In this document: positions 1 through 8,408 of the stretch, in pieces | Layout of the letters: every line of letters starts with the position of its first letter | How positions within the stretch are numbered: position 1 is the stretch's first letter | Assembly (NCBI RefSeq): GCF_000980885.2 | Contig: NZ_LBDA02000062.1 | Span: 1-64,000 of the forward strand | Source of the DNA: Streptomyces malaysiense | GTDB lineage: Bacteria > Actinomycetota > Actinomycetes > Streptomycetales > Streptomycetaceae | Reading direction: 5' to 3' | DNA length: 64,000 nt | Made by a program: the position numbers and the translations under genes | The notes under the pieces: generated by a model | What the model was told of the DNA's origin: nothing | What the model saw: the letters and a program-made list of their open reading frames with translations, nothing else | Databases searched by the model: none

Positions 1-944
1 CCGCCACCCCCACCCCCACGCCGACCACGAGCACCGGTTCCGGCACCACCGCGTCCGCCGGGTTCGCCCCCTACGTGGACACCTCCCTCTACCCGGCCTT
101 CGACCTGCTCGGCGCCGCCGACGTCACCGGGGTGAAGAACTTCAACCTGGCCTTCATCACCGACGGCGGCGGCTGCACCCCCAAGTGGGGCGGGGTCACC
201 GATGTGACCAGCGACGCCGTGGCCGCGCAGATCGGCGCCCTGCGCGCCAAGGGCGGTGACGTCCGGGTCTCCTTCGGCGGCGCCTCCGGCTCCGAGCTGG
301 CCACCACCTGCTCCTCCGCGGACGCGCTCGCGGCGGCGTACGGCAAGGCGATCGACGCGTTCAAGCTGACCAAGGTCGACTTCGACGTGGAGGGCGGCGC
401 GCTGCCGAACACGGCCGCCAACACCCGCCGCGCCCAGGCCATCGCCAAGCTCCAGGCCCAGCACCCCGGCCTGGACGTCTCCTTCACCCTCCCGGTGATG
501 CCCGAGGGCCTCACCCAGGACGGCGTCAACCTGCTGTCCAACGCCAAGGCCAACGGCGTGAAGACCGGCACGGTCAACATCATGGCGATGGACTACGGCT
601 CCTCGTACAACGGCGACATGGGCGGGTACGCCGAGCAGGCGGCGACCGCCACCCAGGCCCAGGTCAAGAGCGTGCTCGGGCTCTCCGACGCGGCCGCCTG
701 GAAGACCGTCGCCGTCACCCCGATGATCGGGGTCAACGACGTCTCCGCCGAGACCTTCACGGTCGCCGACGCCACCCGGCTCGCGGGCTTCGCCACGGCC
801 AAGGGCCTGGGCGGGCTCTCCATGTGGTCGGCAGCCCGCGACCAGCAGTGCTCCGGCGGCCCCAAGCCCTACGCCGACCCGACCTGCAGCTCCATCGCCC
901 AGGACAAGTGGGCGTTCTCGAAGGCGTTCGCCGCCTTCAAGTGA
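1..944 (+). CDS. Secreted chitinase, GH18 catalytic domain (5' end outside window)
   Basis: Hydrolyses beta-1,4 bonds in chitin outside the cell. The frame is open from base 3 and begins with a Thr/Pro/Ser linker (ATPTPTPTTS...), so an upstream carbohydrate-binding or signal region lies outside the window. The GH18 TIM barrel follows from about base 66. It carries the catalytic signature VDFDVEG near base 380, in which the Glu is the acid/base and the Asp residues form the DxDxE triad. A later MAMDYG (near base 580) matches the conserved M-D-Y strand of this family, and the C-terminal Trp in LSMWSAARD is also typical. The gene ends at TGA 942-944, just before a strong hairpin. It lies tail to tail with bglC. 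The fold and family are clear; the exact chitinase subtype is not. Confidence 0.9.
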   Translation, partial: ATPTPTPTTSTGSGTTASAGFAPYVDTSLYPAFDLLGAADVTGVKNFNLAFITDGGGCTPKWGGVTDVTSDAVAAQIGALRAKGGDVRVSFGGASGSELATTCSSADALAAAYGKAIDAFKLTKVDFDVEGGALPNTAANTRRAQAIAKLQAQHPGLDVSFTLPVMPEGLTQDGVNLLSNAKANGVKTGTVNIMAMDYGSSYNGDMGGYAEQAATATQAQVKSVLGLSDAAAWKTVAVTPMIGVNDVSAETFTVADATRLAGFATAKGLGGLSMWSAARDQQCSGGPKPYADPTCSSIAQDKWAFSKAFAAFK

Positions 945-959
945 TCCACGGGCACGGAT

Positions 960-991
960 GAGGGGCGCGGCGGAGAGACGCCGCGCCCCTC
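960..991. terminator. Bidirectional terminator hairpin
   Basis: A perfect 13-bp inverted repeat (960-972 and 979-991) flanks a 6-nt loop, between the convergent chitinase and bglC stop codons. It has no U-run, which is usual for Streptomyces terminators. Confidence 0.75.
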
Positions 992-1006
992 GCTCGCGCG
1001 GTCAGC

Positions 1007-2434
1007 TCACACCGCGTCGAGCGGCGGCAGCTCCCCCGTCCGCGCCGCCCGGCCGTACCAGTGGGCACTCGACTTCGGGGTGCGCTCCAGGGTCGCGTAG
1101 TCGACGTACACCGTGCCGAACCGCTTGCCGTAGCCGTACGCCCACTCGAAGTTGTCCATCAGGGACCACAGGTAGTAGCCGCGCACATCGGCCCCGTCGG
1201 CGATGGCGCGCCCGACCTCGGCGAGGTGGGCGCGCAGATAGGCGATGCGCTCGGGGTCGTGCACCCGGCCCTCGGCGTCCGGCTTGTCGTCGTAGGCCGC
1301 GCCGTTCTCAGTGATGTACAGGCGCAGCCCCGGGGCCTCGCGCGAGTAGCGCATGATCAGCTCGTGCAGGCCGCTCGGGTCGACGGTCCAGCCCATCTCG
1401 GTGCGCTCGCCCGGCGTCTGGTGGAACAGCACGTCGTCGGCGCCGGGCCAGGGGGAGTGCTCGCTGGCGCCGTGGCCGTCCGCGCGCGGGCCCGCGACCT
1501 TGCCGGGGGCGGCCGAGACCAGCGCAGGGGTGTAGTAGTTCAGGCCCAGCGCGTTCAGCGGTGCCCCGGCCGCGGCCAGGTCGCCGTCCCGCACGAAGGA
1601 CCAGTCGGTGACCGAGGCGGTGTCCTCCAGCAGCGAGGCGGGGTACGCCCCGTGCAGCATCGGACCGTGGAAGACGCCGTTGGCCAGGTCGTCGATGCGC
1701 CGGACCGCCGCGAGGTCGGCCGGGTCCTGTGAGAGCGGCCGCACCACCGAGGAGTTGAGGCTGACCGCGATCTGGTTGCGGGCCGGCATCACCGAACGCA
1801 GCGCCGAGACGGCGAGGCCGTGGCCGAGGTTGAGGTGGTGCGCGGCGCGCAGCGAGGCCGCCGGATCGGTGCGGCCGGGGGCGTGCACCCCGGAGCCGTA
1901 GCCCAGGAAGGCGCTGCACCAGGGCTCGTTGAGGGTGATCCAGCGCTCCACCCGGTCGCCCAGGGCGTCCCCGACGAGCTCGGCGTACTCCGCGAACCGC
2001 AGCGCGGTCTCGCGCTCCGGCCAGCCGCCCGCGTCCTCCAGCTCCTGCGGCAGGTCCCAGTGGTAGAGGGTGACGGCGGGCTGGATGCCGTGTTCCAGCA
2101 GGTCGTCCACGAGCCGGCGGTAGAAGTCCAGGCCCACCTGGACCGCGGGGCCCCGCCCCGTCGGCTGCACCCGGGACCAGGAGACGGAGAACCGGTAGGC
2201 GTTCAGGCCGAGGCCGGCCATGAGCGCGACGTCCTCGCGGTAGCGGTGGTAGTGGTCGACGGCGATGTCACCGTGGTCCCCGCCCGCGGTCCTGCCCGGG
2301 GTATGGCTGAACGTGTCCCAGATCGAGGGGGTGCGGCCGCCCTCCCGCACCGCTCCCTCGATCTGGTACGCCGAGGTCGCACAGCCCCAGAGGAAGTCGG
2401 TCGGGAAGGTGACGGGGGTGAGGGGTTCAGGCAT
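1007..2434 (-). CDS. bglC: Beta-glucosidase (GH1), cellobiose-hydrolysing
   Basis: Intracellular GH1 beta-glucosidase that splits imported cellobiose or cellotriose into glucose. The 475-residue length fits the family. The N-terminal FLWGCATSAYQIEG motif is the GH1 signature. Glu170 in TLNEPW is the predicted acid/base and Glu376 in YITENG the nucleophile. There is no signal peptide, so it works on sugar brought in by CebEFG. It is the last gene of the cebEFG-bglC block, 147 bp after cebG. A near-perfect CebR operator overlaps its start codon, which suggests its own CebR-controlled initiation. The family assignment is certain; the symbol rests on the neighbourhood. Confidence 0.93.
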   Translation of the reverse strand: MPEPLTPVTFPTDFLWGCATSAYQIEGAVREGGRTPSIWDTFSHTPGRTAGGDHGDIAVDHYHRYREDVALMAGLGLNAYRFSVSWSRVQPTGRGPAVQVGLDFYRRLVDDLLEHGIQPAVTLYHWDLPQELEDAGGWPERETALRFAEYAELVGDALGDRVERWITLNEPWCSAFLGYGSGVHAPGRTDPAASLRAAHHLNLGHGLAVSALRSVMPARNQIAVSLNSSVVRPLSQDPADLAAVRRIDDLANGVFHGPMLHGAYPASLLEDTASVTDWSFVRDGDLAAAGAPLNALGLNYYTPALVSAAPGKVAGPRADGHGASEHSPWPGADDVLFHQTPGERTEMGWTVDPSGLHELIMRYSREAPGLRLYITENGAAYDDKPDAEGRVHDPERIAYLRAHLAEVGRAIADGADVRGYYLWSLMDNFEWAYGYGKRFGTVYVDYATLERTPKSSAHWYGRAARTGELPPLDAV

Positions 2435-2447
2435 GGAAGCGCTCCCA
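2434..2447. promoter_or_regulatory. CebR operator at the bglC start
   Basis: TGGAAGCGCTCCCA differs by one base from the palindrome TGGGAGCGCTCCCA found upstream of cebE. It overlaps the first base of the bglC ATG on the minus strand, so a bound repressor would also cover the ribosome-binding region. CebR boxes at cebE and bglC are known from other Streptomyces; binding here is inferred. Confidence 0.75.
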
Positions 2448-2581
2448 GGTGAGTTGGAGGGACCGGAGGTGGAGTGCGGACCGTGCGGGGCGGACCGCGG
2501 GGCGGAGCCGGGCGCGGGCCGGAGGCGGCCGGAGAGGAGGGGCCGGGCGGCGGCACCCCGGCCCCGTGCGGGCGGCCGGGC

Positions 2582-3475
2582 TCAGCCCTTGATCGCGCCC
2601 TGCATGATCCCGCCCACGATCTGCTTGCCGAACAGCAGGAAGGCGACCAGCAGCGGCAGGGTGCCCAGCAGCGCGCCCGCCATGATCACCGACTGGTCCG
2701 GGACGTAGCCGGTGCCCAGTGAGTTCAGGGCCACCTGCACCGTCGGGTTCTGCTGGTTCAGGGCGATGATCGGCCACAGGAAGTCGTTCCAGGCGAACAC
2801 GAAGGTCAGCAGGCCGAGCACCGCCATCGCGGGCCGCGCGGCCGGGAACACCACGTGCCAGACGATCCGCAGGCTGCTCGCCCCGTCCACCCGGGCCGCC
2901 TCGACCAGCTCCGAGGGCAGCGCCTGTACCAGGTACTGCCGCATGAAGAAGGTGCCGAACGCGGTCACCAGGCTCGGCAGGATGACCGTCTGGAGCTGGT
3001 TCGACCAGCCGAGGTCCGCCATCCACAGGTACAGCGGTACGACGGCGAGCTGCGGCGGGATCATCATGGTGCCGACGGTCAGCAGCAGCAGCAGCCCGGA
3101 GAAGCGGAACCGGAGCTTGGCGAAGGCGAACCCGGCCAGCGTCGCGAACAGCACCGTGCTGACCGTGATGGTGCCCGCCACCAGCACCGAGTTGACCATC
3201 GCGGTGCCGAGCCCGGCCTGGTTCCAGGCCGTCCGGAGGTTGCTGAACAGGTTGCCGCCGAACCACAGCGGCGGCGGGGTCTGCGCGAGCCGCCGGTCGG
3301 TGCGGGAGGCCGCGATCGCCGTCCACACCAGCGGGGCGAGCGAGACCAGCGCGAAGACGGTCAGGACGGTGTACGTCACCGGGCCGGCGTGCAGCTGCTT
3401 GCCTGCGCCCATCACCCGGCGCCGGGTGCGCGGGGTCCGCGCCTTCGGCGGCAGCGTCAGTTCACTGGTGGTCAT
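2582..3475 (-). CDS. cebG: Cellobiose ABC transporter permease CebG
   Basis: Inner-membrane permease of a carbohydrate ABC importer (CUT1, MalG-like). The 297-residue protein has a basic cytoplasmic N-terminus, about six hydrophobic segments and the EAA loop region (LVEAARVDGASSLRIVWHVVFPAARP) that contacts the ATPase. The ATG at 3475 overlaps the cebF stop (ATGA), so the two are translationally coupled. No ATPase gene is present here. In Streptomyces the shared ATPase MsiK, encoded elsewhere, powers this type of transporter. The permease family is certain and the cellobiose substrate follows from CebE, CebR and BglC. Confidence 0.92.
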   Translation of the reverse strand: MTTSELTLPPKARTPRTRRRVMGAGKQLHAGPVTYTVLTVFALVSLAPLVWTAIAASRTDRRLAQTPPPLWFGGNLFSNLRTAWNQAGLGTAMVNSVLVAGTITVSTVLFATLAGFAFAKLRFRFSGLLLLLTVGTMMIPPQLAVVPLYLWMADLGWSNQLQTVILPSLVTAFGTFFMRQYLVQALPSELVEAARVDGASSLRIVWHVVFPAARPAMAVLGLLTFVFAWNDFLWPIIALNQQNPTVQVALNSLGTGYVPDQSVIMAGALLGTLPLLVAFLLFGKQIVGGIMQGAIKG

Positions 3476-4494
3476 TGGGACTTCCTCAGCCGTCGGGTGA
3501 GCAGCAGATTGACCGCGGCGATGATCAGCAGGATCAGGAACATCGACCAGGCGATCGCGGACGCCTTGCCGAGGTTGCCGACGATCCAGCCCTGGTCGTA
3601 CATGTAGAGACCGAGCGTCTGGTACTGGTGCTCGGAGCCGCCCTTGGACCCGCTGACCCCGCCGAACAGCAGCGGCTCGCCGAAGAGCTGGGTCGCGCCG
3701 ATGGTGGAGACCACGACCGTGAACAGGATCGTCGGGCGCAGCTGCGGGACGGTGACGTGGCGGAACTGCTGCCAGCGGCCCGCGCCGTCGATCGCCGCCG
3801 ACTCGTACAGGTCGGCGGGTATGGCCTGCATGGCGGCGAGGTAGATCAGCGCGTTGTAGCCGGTCCACCGCCAGACCACGATGGACGACACCGCGAACTG
3901 CGAACCCCAGTCGGACTCGCGCCAGTTGACCGGCCCCACCCCGGCGAAGTGCAGCAGCCAGTTGACCATGCCGCCGTCCCACGAGTAGAGCAGCGTGAAC
4001 ACCAGGGTCGCCGCGGCCACCGAGGTGGCGTACGGGGTCAGCATCACCACGCGCCACACGGTCGAGCCGCGCAGCCGGTAGTTCAGCATGTGGGCGAGCC
4101 CGAGCGCGGCCAGCAGCTGTGGCACGGTCGAGATCACCCCGATGGTGAAGGTGTTCTTCAGCGCGTTCCAGAAGAAGTCCGAGGACAACAGGTTCTTGTA
4201 GTTGTCCAGGCCCGTCCAGGTCTGGTGGTCCAGCGAGGAAAGCTGCACATTGTGCAGTGAGTACCACGCCGTGTAGAGCAGCGGGACCAGGGTGAAGGCC
4301 CCGAAGAGGATGAAGAAGGGGGCGACGAACGCGTATGGCGACCCCTTCATGTCCCAGCGGTACAGCCTGCTGCGCCAGGAGTCGGCGGCCGCCCCGCCCG
4401 GACCGTGAGCGCCCCGGGCCGCGCCCGGCGGGTTGCCGGGCGCGGCCTCGGCGCTCGACGCGGAGTGCGCGAGAGCCTCTTCGGAGCCGGTCAC
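3472..4494 (-). CDS. cebF: Cellobiose ABC transporter permease CebF
   Basis: MalF-like permease partner of CebG. The 340-residue protein starts at GTG 4494, which overlaps the cebE TGA (GTGA). A longer upstream reading would run through cebE in the wrong frame. A hydrophilic Ala/Gly/Pro-rich N-terminus of about 50 residues precedes SPYAFVAPFFILFGAF, the first membrane segment. The EAA loop reads YESAAIDGAGRWQQFRHVTVPQLRP in the second half. It sits mid-operon between cebE and cebG with 4-bp overlaps on both sides. Confidence 0.92.
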   Translation of the reverse strand: MTGSEEALAHSASSAEAAPGNPPGAARGAHGPGGAAADSWRSRLYRWDMKGSPYAFVAPFFILFGAFTLVPLLYTAWYSLHNVQLSSLDHQTWTGLDNYKNLLSSDFFWNALKNTFTIGVISTVPQLLAALGLAHMLNYRLRGSTVWRVVMLTPYATSVAAATLVFTLLYSWDGGMVNWLLHFAGVGPVNWRESDWGSQFAVSSIVVWRWTGYNALIYLAAMQAIPADLYESAAIDGAGRWQQFRHVTVPQLRPTILFTVVVSTIGATQLFGEPLLFGGVSGSKGGSEHQYQTLGLYMYDQGWIVGNLGKASAIAWSMFLILLIIAAVNLLLTRRLRKSQ

Positions 4495-5816
4495 TGGCCG
4501 AGCACGTCCTTGATCTCCTTGGACGCCGCGTCCCAGCCCTGGGCCGGCGTCTTGCCCTTCTGCTCGACCTGGAGGATGCCGACGTCCGTGATGGCGGTGG
4601 TCATCGGCTGGTCCTTGATGCCGAAGACCTGTGTCGGGATCGTCTTCGCCGAGTCGGAGAAGATCTGGGTGAGCGGCGCGTTCGAGAAGTAGGCGGTGGT
4701 GTCCGCGGCCGGCTTCAGGTTCGGGTAGGCCGACGGGGTGGACGGGAAGCTCGCCTGCTTGGAGAAGACCTTCTCCTGCTGGGCCGGCGCGGTCAGCCAC
4801 TTGGCCAGCGCGATGGCCTCCTTGCGGTGCTTGCCCGCGGTCGGCACACCGATCCAGGAGCCGCCCCAGTTGGACGCGGTGGGCGCCGCCGCCACGTCCC
4901 AGTTGCCCTTGCCGGAGTCACCGGACTTCTGCTCGATGTAGCCGATCATCCAGGCCGGGCAGGCGACGGTGGCGAAGGAGGCGTTGGCGTAGCCCTGGTC
5001 CCAGGTCGGGTCGAACTGCTTGAGCTTCGCCGACATGTCGCTGGTGGCGACGGTCATCGCCACGTCCCAGGCCTTCTTCACGCCCTGCGACCTGTCCCAG
5101 ATGACGTTCTCGTCCTTGTCGTAGTAGCGGTCCGCGCCGCCACCGAGGGCCGCGTTGTACACGGAGGCCGCCGAGTCCACGAACTTGGTGCCCTTGGGCG
5201 CCTTCTTCATGTACTGCTTGCCGACGTCGACGTACTTGGCCCAGTCGCCCTTCCACATCTGGGCGAGCTTGTCCCGGTCGGTGGGCAGGCCCGCCTTCTG
5301 GAGCAGGTCCTTGCGGTAGCAGATCGCCATGGGGCCGATGTCGGTCCCGAGCCCGATCAGCTTGCCGTCCTTGGTCGTGGCCTGGGCGTTCTTCCAGTCC
5401 AGCCACTGCGACTTGTCGACGTACTTGCTCATGTCGACGAACTTGTCGGCCTGGGTCTGCACGGCCTCGGTGATGTTGCCGATCTCGATGGCCTGAATGT
5501 CATCGGTGCCGGAGCCGGCCTGGAGGCGGGTGAGCACCTTCGGCCAGTAGACGTCGGTGCGGGTGGTGACGTTCTCCTTGATGTTGATGTCCGGGTGGAG
5601 CTTCATGTACTCGTCGTAGAGGCCGGCCTGCTTGTAGCCGAAGACGCCGTAGGTCCCGACGGTCAGCGTGATCCCGCCCTTGCCGTTGCCGCCGCCCGCG
5701 TCGTCCGAGGAGCCGTCCTTGGCGTCCTTGGCGCAGCCTGCCAACAAACTCGTGGTCAGCGCGGCGACGGCCGCCAGGGCCACCATCCGCCCGGACCGGC
5801 GGAAGTTCGTGCGCAT
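4491..5816 (-). CDS. cebE: Cellobiose/cellotriose-binding lipoprotein CebE
   Basis: Extracellular solute-binding lipoprotein that captures cello-oligosaccharides for CebFG. The 441-residue precursor has a basic N-terminus, a hydrophobic stretch and a lipobox (SLLAGC, Cys about residue 27), followed by a Gly/Asp-rich linker and a SBP_bac_1-type fold beginning TLTVGTYGVFGYKQAGL. It is the first gene of the operon, starting at ATG 5816 about 120 bp downstream of a perfect CebR operator. In plant-pathogenic Streptomyces the orthologue also imports cellotriose as a virulence signal; nothing in this window shows a thaxtomin cluster. Confidence 0.94.
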   Translation of the reverse strand: MRTNFRRSGRMVALAAVAALTTSLLAGCAKDAKDGSSDDAGGGNGKGGITLTVGTYGVFGYKQAGLYDEYMKLHPDINIKENVTTRTDVYWPKVLTRLQAGSGTDDIQAIEIGNITEAVQTQADKFVDMSKYVDKSQWLDWKNAQATTKDGKLIGLGTDIGPMAICYRKDLLQKAGLPTDRDKLAQMWKGDWAKYVDVGKQYMKKAPKGTKFVDSAASVYNAALGGGADRYYDKDENVIWDRSQGVKKAWDVAMTVATSDMSAKLKQFDPTWDQGYANASFATVACPAWMIGYIEQKSGDSGKGNWDVAAAPTASNWGGSWIGVPTAGKHRKEAIALAKWLTAPAQQEKVFSKQASFPSTPSAYPNLKPAADTTAYFSNAPLTQIFSDSAKTIPTQVFGIKDQPMTTAITDVGILQVEQKGKTPAQGWDAASKEIKDVLGQ

Positions 5817-6147
5817 TGCGTCCTCCTGTTGCCTGACGTGCCGACCCCCCGGCCGACTGCATGGAATCGGGCCCGTTCGTCACGCGCTGCGGCTCGGGCG
5901 GGGAACGTGCGGGTTGTGTAGGTGTCAGGTACTGTGGGAGCGCTCCCACAAGTGATGGCTTGAAGAGTCGTCGGTTCTCAGCGGGGTGTCAAGGGACCTG
6001 ACACCGGGGCTCGGGTTCAGTTATCGGAGCGTTAACTGGCCCGGACGGGTGGGGCGTTCGGGGCGCCGGGGGCATACGGGGCCGATGGGGTCCCGGGCGG
6101 GACTGTTAGATTCCAGCCAACCGGAGGAAGCGAGGGAGGCGGAGCGC
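5817..6147. other. cebE-cebR divergent intergenic region
   Basis: Non-coding promoter region between the divergent cebE and cebR genes. Its one clear element is the 18-bp CebR palindrome at 5933-5950. I see no other repeat or small gene. Confidence 0.7.
5933..5950. promoter_or_regulatory. CebR operator upstream of cebE
   Basis: TGTGGGAGCGCTCCCACA is a perfect 18-bp palindrome containing the established CebR core TGGGAGCGCTCCCA. CebR is expected to bind here and release on cellobiose or cellotriose. It lies 117 bp upstream of the cebE start and 198 bp upstream of cebR. Confidence 0.9.
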
Positions 6148-7203
6148 ATGGCGAGCCACGGAGTGCGGGGCCGGAGCGGGGGCCGACCCACGCTGGAGGA
6201 GGTCGCCGCGCGTGCGGGGGTCGGCCGGGGCACGGTCTCGCGGGTGATCAACGGCTCGCCCCGGGTCAGCGACGCGACGCGGGCCGCGGTGGAGGCGGCC
6301 GTCGCCGAGCTGGGCTACGTCCCCAATACGGCGGCCCGCGCACTGGCCGCCAACCGCACCGACGCCATCGCGCTCGTCGTCCCCGAGCCGGAGACCCGGT
6401 TCTTCGCGGAGCCGTACTTCTCGGACATGCTGCGTGGAGTCGGCGCCGAACTGGCCGACACCGAGATGCAGTTGCTGCTGATCTTCGCGGGCAACGACCG
6501 CGAACGGCAGCGCCTCGCCGAGTACTTGGCGGCCCATCGGGTCGACGGCGTCCTCCTGGTCTCGGTCCACGCCGACGACCCGCTCCCCGAGCTGCTGTCC
6601 CAGCTGGAGATCCCGGCCGTGGTCAGCGGCCCGCGCTCGGCCACGGAGACGCTCACCTCGGTCGACTCGGACAACTACGGCGGGGCCCGCGCGGCCGTGG
6701 AGCACCTCCTCGCGCGCGGCCGCACCCGTATCGCCCACATCACCGGCCGGCTGGACGTCTACGGCGCCCGCCGCCGCGTCGACGGCTACCGGGACGCCCT
6801 GCGCGCCGCCGGTCACGAGGTGGACGAACTCCTCATCGAATCCGGCGACTTCACCGAGGATGGCGGCCGCAAGGCCATGACCGCCCTGCTGGCCCGGCGC
6901 CCCGGCCTGGACGCCGTCTTCGCCGGCTCCGACGTCACCGCCGCCGGTGCCCGCCAGGTCCTGCGCGAGTCCGGGCTGCGCATCCCCGAGGACGTCTCCC
7001 TCGTCGGTTACGACGACTCCGCCATCGCTCGCCACATGGACCCGCCGCTGACCAGCGTCCGCCAGCCCATCGACAACATGGGCCGCGCCATGATCGACCT
7101 GCTGCTGACGGAGATATCCGACAGGCGCCCCCCGGGGCTCGGGCGGGGGGAGCGGCGGCACGCGGTGCTGCCGACGGAGCTGGTGGTGCGGGCGTCCTCG
7201 TAG
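6148..7203 (+). CDS. cebR: LacI-family repressor of cello-oligosaccharide use
   Basis: Transcriptional repressor of cebEFG-bglC that responds to cello-oligosaccharides. The 351-residue protein has the LacI-type helix-turn-helix near its N-terminus (TLEEVAARAGVGRGTVSRVINGS) followed by a periplasmic-binding-protein-like effector domain, with the family's late motif SLVGYDDSAIARHMDPPLTSVRQP. ATG 6148 was chosen because it puts the HTH about 14 residues from the start and has a purine-rich stretch (GGGAGGCGGAG) upstream. A longer in-frame extension to 5986 adds unrelated residues. It is divergent from cebE across one operator. Confidence 0.93.
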   Translation: MASHGVRGRSGGRPTLEEVAARAGVGRGTVSRVINGSPRVSDATRAAVEAAVAELGYVPNTAARALAANRTDAIALVVPEPETRFFAEPYFSDMLRGVGAELADTEMQLLLIFAGNDRERQRLAEYLAAHRVDGVLLVSVHADDPLPELLSQLEIPAVVSGPRSATETLTSVDSDNYGGARAAVEHLLARGRTRIAHITGRLDVYGARRRVDGYRDALRAAGHEVDELLIESGDFTEDGGRKAMTALLARRPGLDAVFAGSDVTAAGARQVLRESGLRIPEDVSLVGYDDSAIARHMDPPLTSVRQPIDNMGRAMIDLLLTEISDRRPPGLGRGERRHAVLPTELVVRASS

Positions 7204-7289
7204 GGTGACGCCCGTCACGGCGGCGCCCGTCGAGCTCGGGGTGACCGCCGTGGCGCGGGCCGGGAGAGCGCGGGGGCGCCGGAACGCGA

Positions 7290-7330
7290 AACAGCCGGTG
7301 ACCCGTCTTCCGACGAAGTCACCGGCTGTT
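7290..7330. terminator. Terminator between cebR and tRNA-His
   Basis: Perfect 13-bp inverted repeat (AACAGCCGGTGAC, 7290-7302, and its complement at 7318-7330) around a 15-nt loop. It lies 8 bp beyond the 3' end of the tRNA gene and after cebR, so it can serve both converging units. On the minus strand it is followed by a short T-rich tract. Confidence 0.75.
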
Positions 7331-7337
7331 CACACAG

Positions 7338-7410
7338 GGTGAGTGACGGGACTCGAACCCGCGGCATCCTGGACCACAACCAGGTGCTCTACCAGCTGAG
7401 CTACACCCAC
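7338..7410 (-). tRNA. tRNA-His (anticodon GTG)
   Basis: The minus strand folds into a cloverleaf. The acceptor stem GTGGGTG pairs with CACTCAC through one G-U. The D-arm is GCTCAGCTGGTAGAGC and the anticodon stem is CCTGG/CCAGG around the loop TTGTGGT, with GTG as anticodon. The T-arm contains GGGTTCGAGTCCC. The extra base at 7411 is G on the minus strand and can form the characteristic G-1:C73 pair of histidine tRNA. CCA is not encoded. Confidence 0.97.
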
Positions 7411-7592
7411 CATGACCGGCGCTTGGAAACTTGTCGTTTCCCCGACCGGCCGAGAAGAAGTCTACAGGGTCCGAGGGGGTGCTCGCGCACAGGTTTTCGC
7501 GCCGCCCCCCAGCGGACCCCGAACGGCCTCCGGACGGACCCGCCCCGGACAGCCCCCCCGGAGTGACTCCATCCCCGGACGGACCCGCCCGC

Positions 7593-7644
7593 GGGCCGGC
7601 CCCGGGCGGACCCGGGCCGGCCCCGGGCGGACCCGGGCCGGCCC
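7593..7644. repeat. 21-bp GC-rich tandem repeat, about 2.5 copies
   Basis: Two full tandem copies of a 21-bp unit beginning GGGCCGGCCCCGGGCGGA (7593-7613 and 7614-7634) are followed by a partial third copy to 7644, just beyond the orn stop codon. A related 16-bp string CCGGACGGACCCGCCC occurs twice in the preceding 80 bp. The copies are exact, so this is a minisatellite-like expansion; it could also fold as a GC-rich terminator for orn. Confidence 0.7.
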
Positions 7645-7654
7645 GCGCCGTCGG

Positions 7655-8260
7655 CTACTCCGCCGCCGGCAGCACGTGCTTCGCCGCGATCGTCCGCGCC
7701 GTCTCCGAGTCCGGTCCCGGCTGCGGGACGAAGACGGCCTCGCGGTAGTAGCGCAGCTCGGCGATGGACTCGCGGATGTCGGCGAGCGCCCGGTGGTTGC
7801 CGTTCTTCTCCGGGCTGTTGAAGTACGCCCTCGGGTACCAGCGGCGGGCCAGCTCCTTGACCGAGGACACGTCCACGATCCGGTAGTGCAGCCAGTCCTC
7901 CAGCGTCGGCATGTCGCGCAGCAGGAAGCCGCGGTCGGTGCCGACCGAGTTGCCGCACAGGGGAGCCTTGCCCGGCTCCTTCACATGCTCCTTGATGTAC
8001 GCGAGGACCTGCTCCTCGGCGTCCTGGAGCGTCGTACCGTTCGGGAGCTCGGCGAGCAGCCCGGACGCGGTGTGCATCTGACGCACCACCTCCGGCATCG
8101 TCTCCAGCGCCCGCTCCGGCGGGCGGATGACGATGTCCACCCCCTCGCCGAGTACGTTCAGCTCGGAGTCGGTGACGAGGGCGGCCACCTCGATGAGAGC
8201 GTCGTCGGACAGCGAGAGGCCGGTCATCTCGCAGTCGATCCACACCATGCGATCGTTCAT
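7655..8260 (-). CDS. orn: Oligoribonuclease (3'-5' exoribonuclease)
   Basis: DEDDh exoribonuclease that degrades 2-5-nt RNA fragments, and pGpG from c-di-GMP turnover, to mononucleotides in the cytoplasm. The 201-residue length is typical. Catalytic residues are visible: Asp9 and Glu11 in WIDCEMTGL, Asp in GTDRGFL, and His and Asp in HRALADIRES. It lies directly downstream of adpA in the same direction, a conserved Streptomyces arrangement (ornA), with 148 bp between them. Loss of this gene in Streptomyces is known to affect growth and aerial mycelium formation. Confidence 0.96.
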   Translation of the reverse strand: MNDRMVWIDCEMTGLSLSDDALIEVAALVTDSELNVLGEGVDIVIRPPERALETMPEVVRQMHTASGLLAELPNGTTLQDAEEQVLAYIKEHVKEPGKAPLCGNSVGTDRGFLLRDMPTLEDWLHYRIVDVSSVKELARRWYPRAYFNSPEKNGNHRALADIRESIAELRYYREAVFVPQPGPDSETARTIAAKHVLPAAE

Positions 8261-8408
8261 GCGACCACCCTAAGGCGGGCCTCGCCTTTTGGATGCCCCG
8301 CGGCGGCCCGGAAGTCGGTGGACGGGCCGGGGCGGGCGGGACGAAGCGAGGGAGTACGGAGCCTGGACCCCGTACCCCCTCACCCGGCCTCGCGGCCCCG
8401 GTGCCGGC

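Noticed and set aside
4335..5921. Long plus-strand frame antisense to cebE and part of cebF
   Set aside because: Compositional shadow of cebE; CebE has a signal peptide, lipobox and correct operon overlaps.
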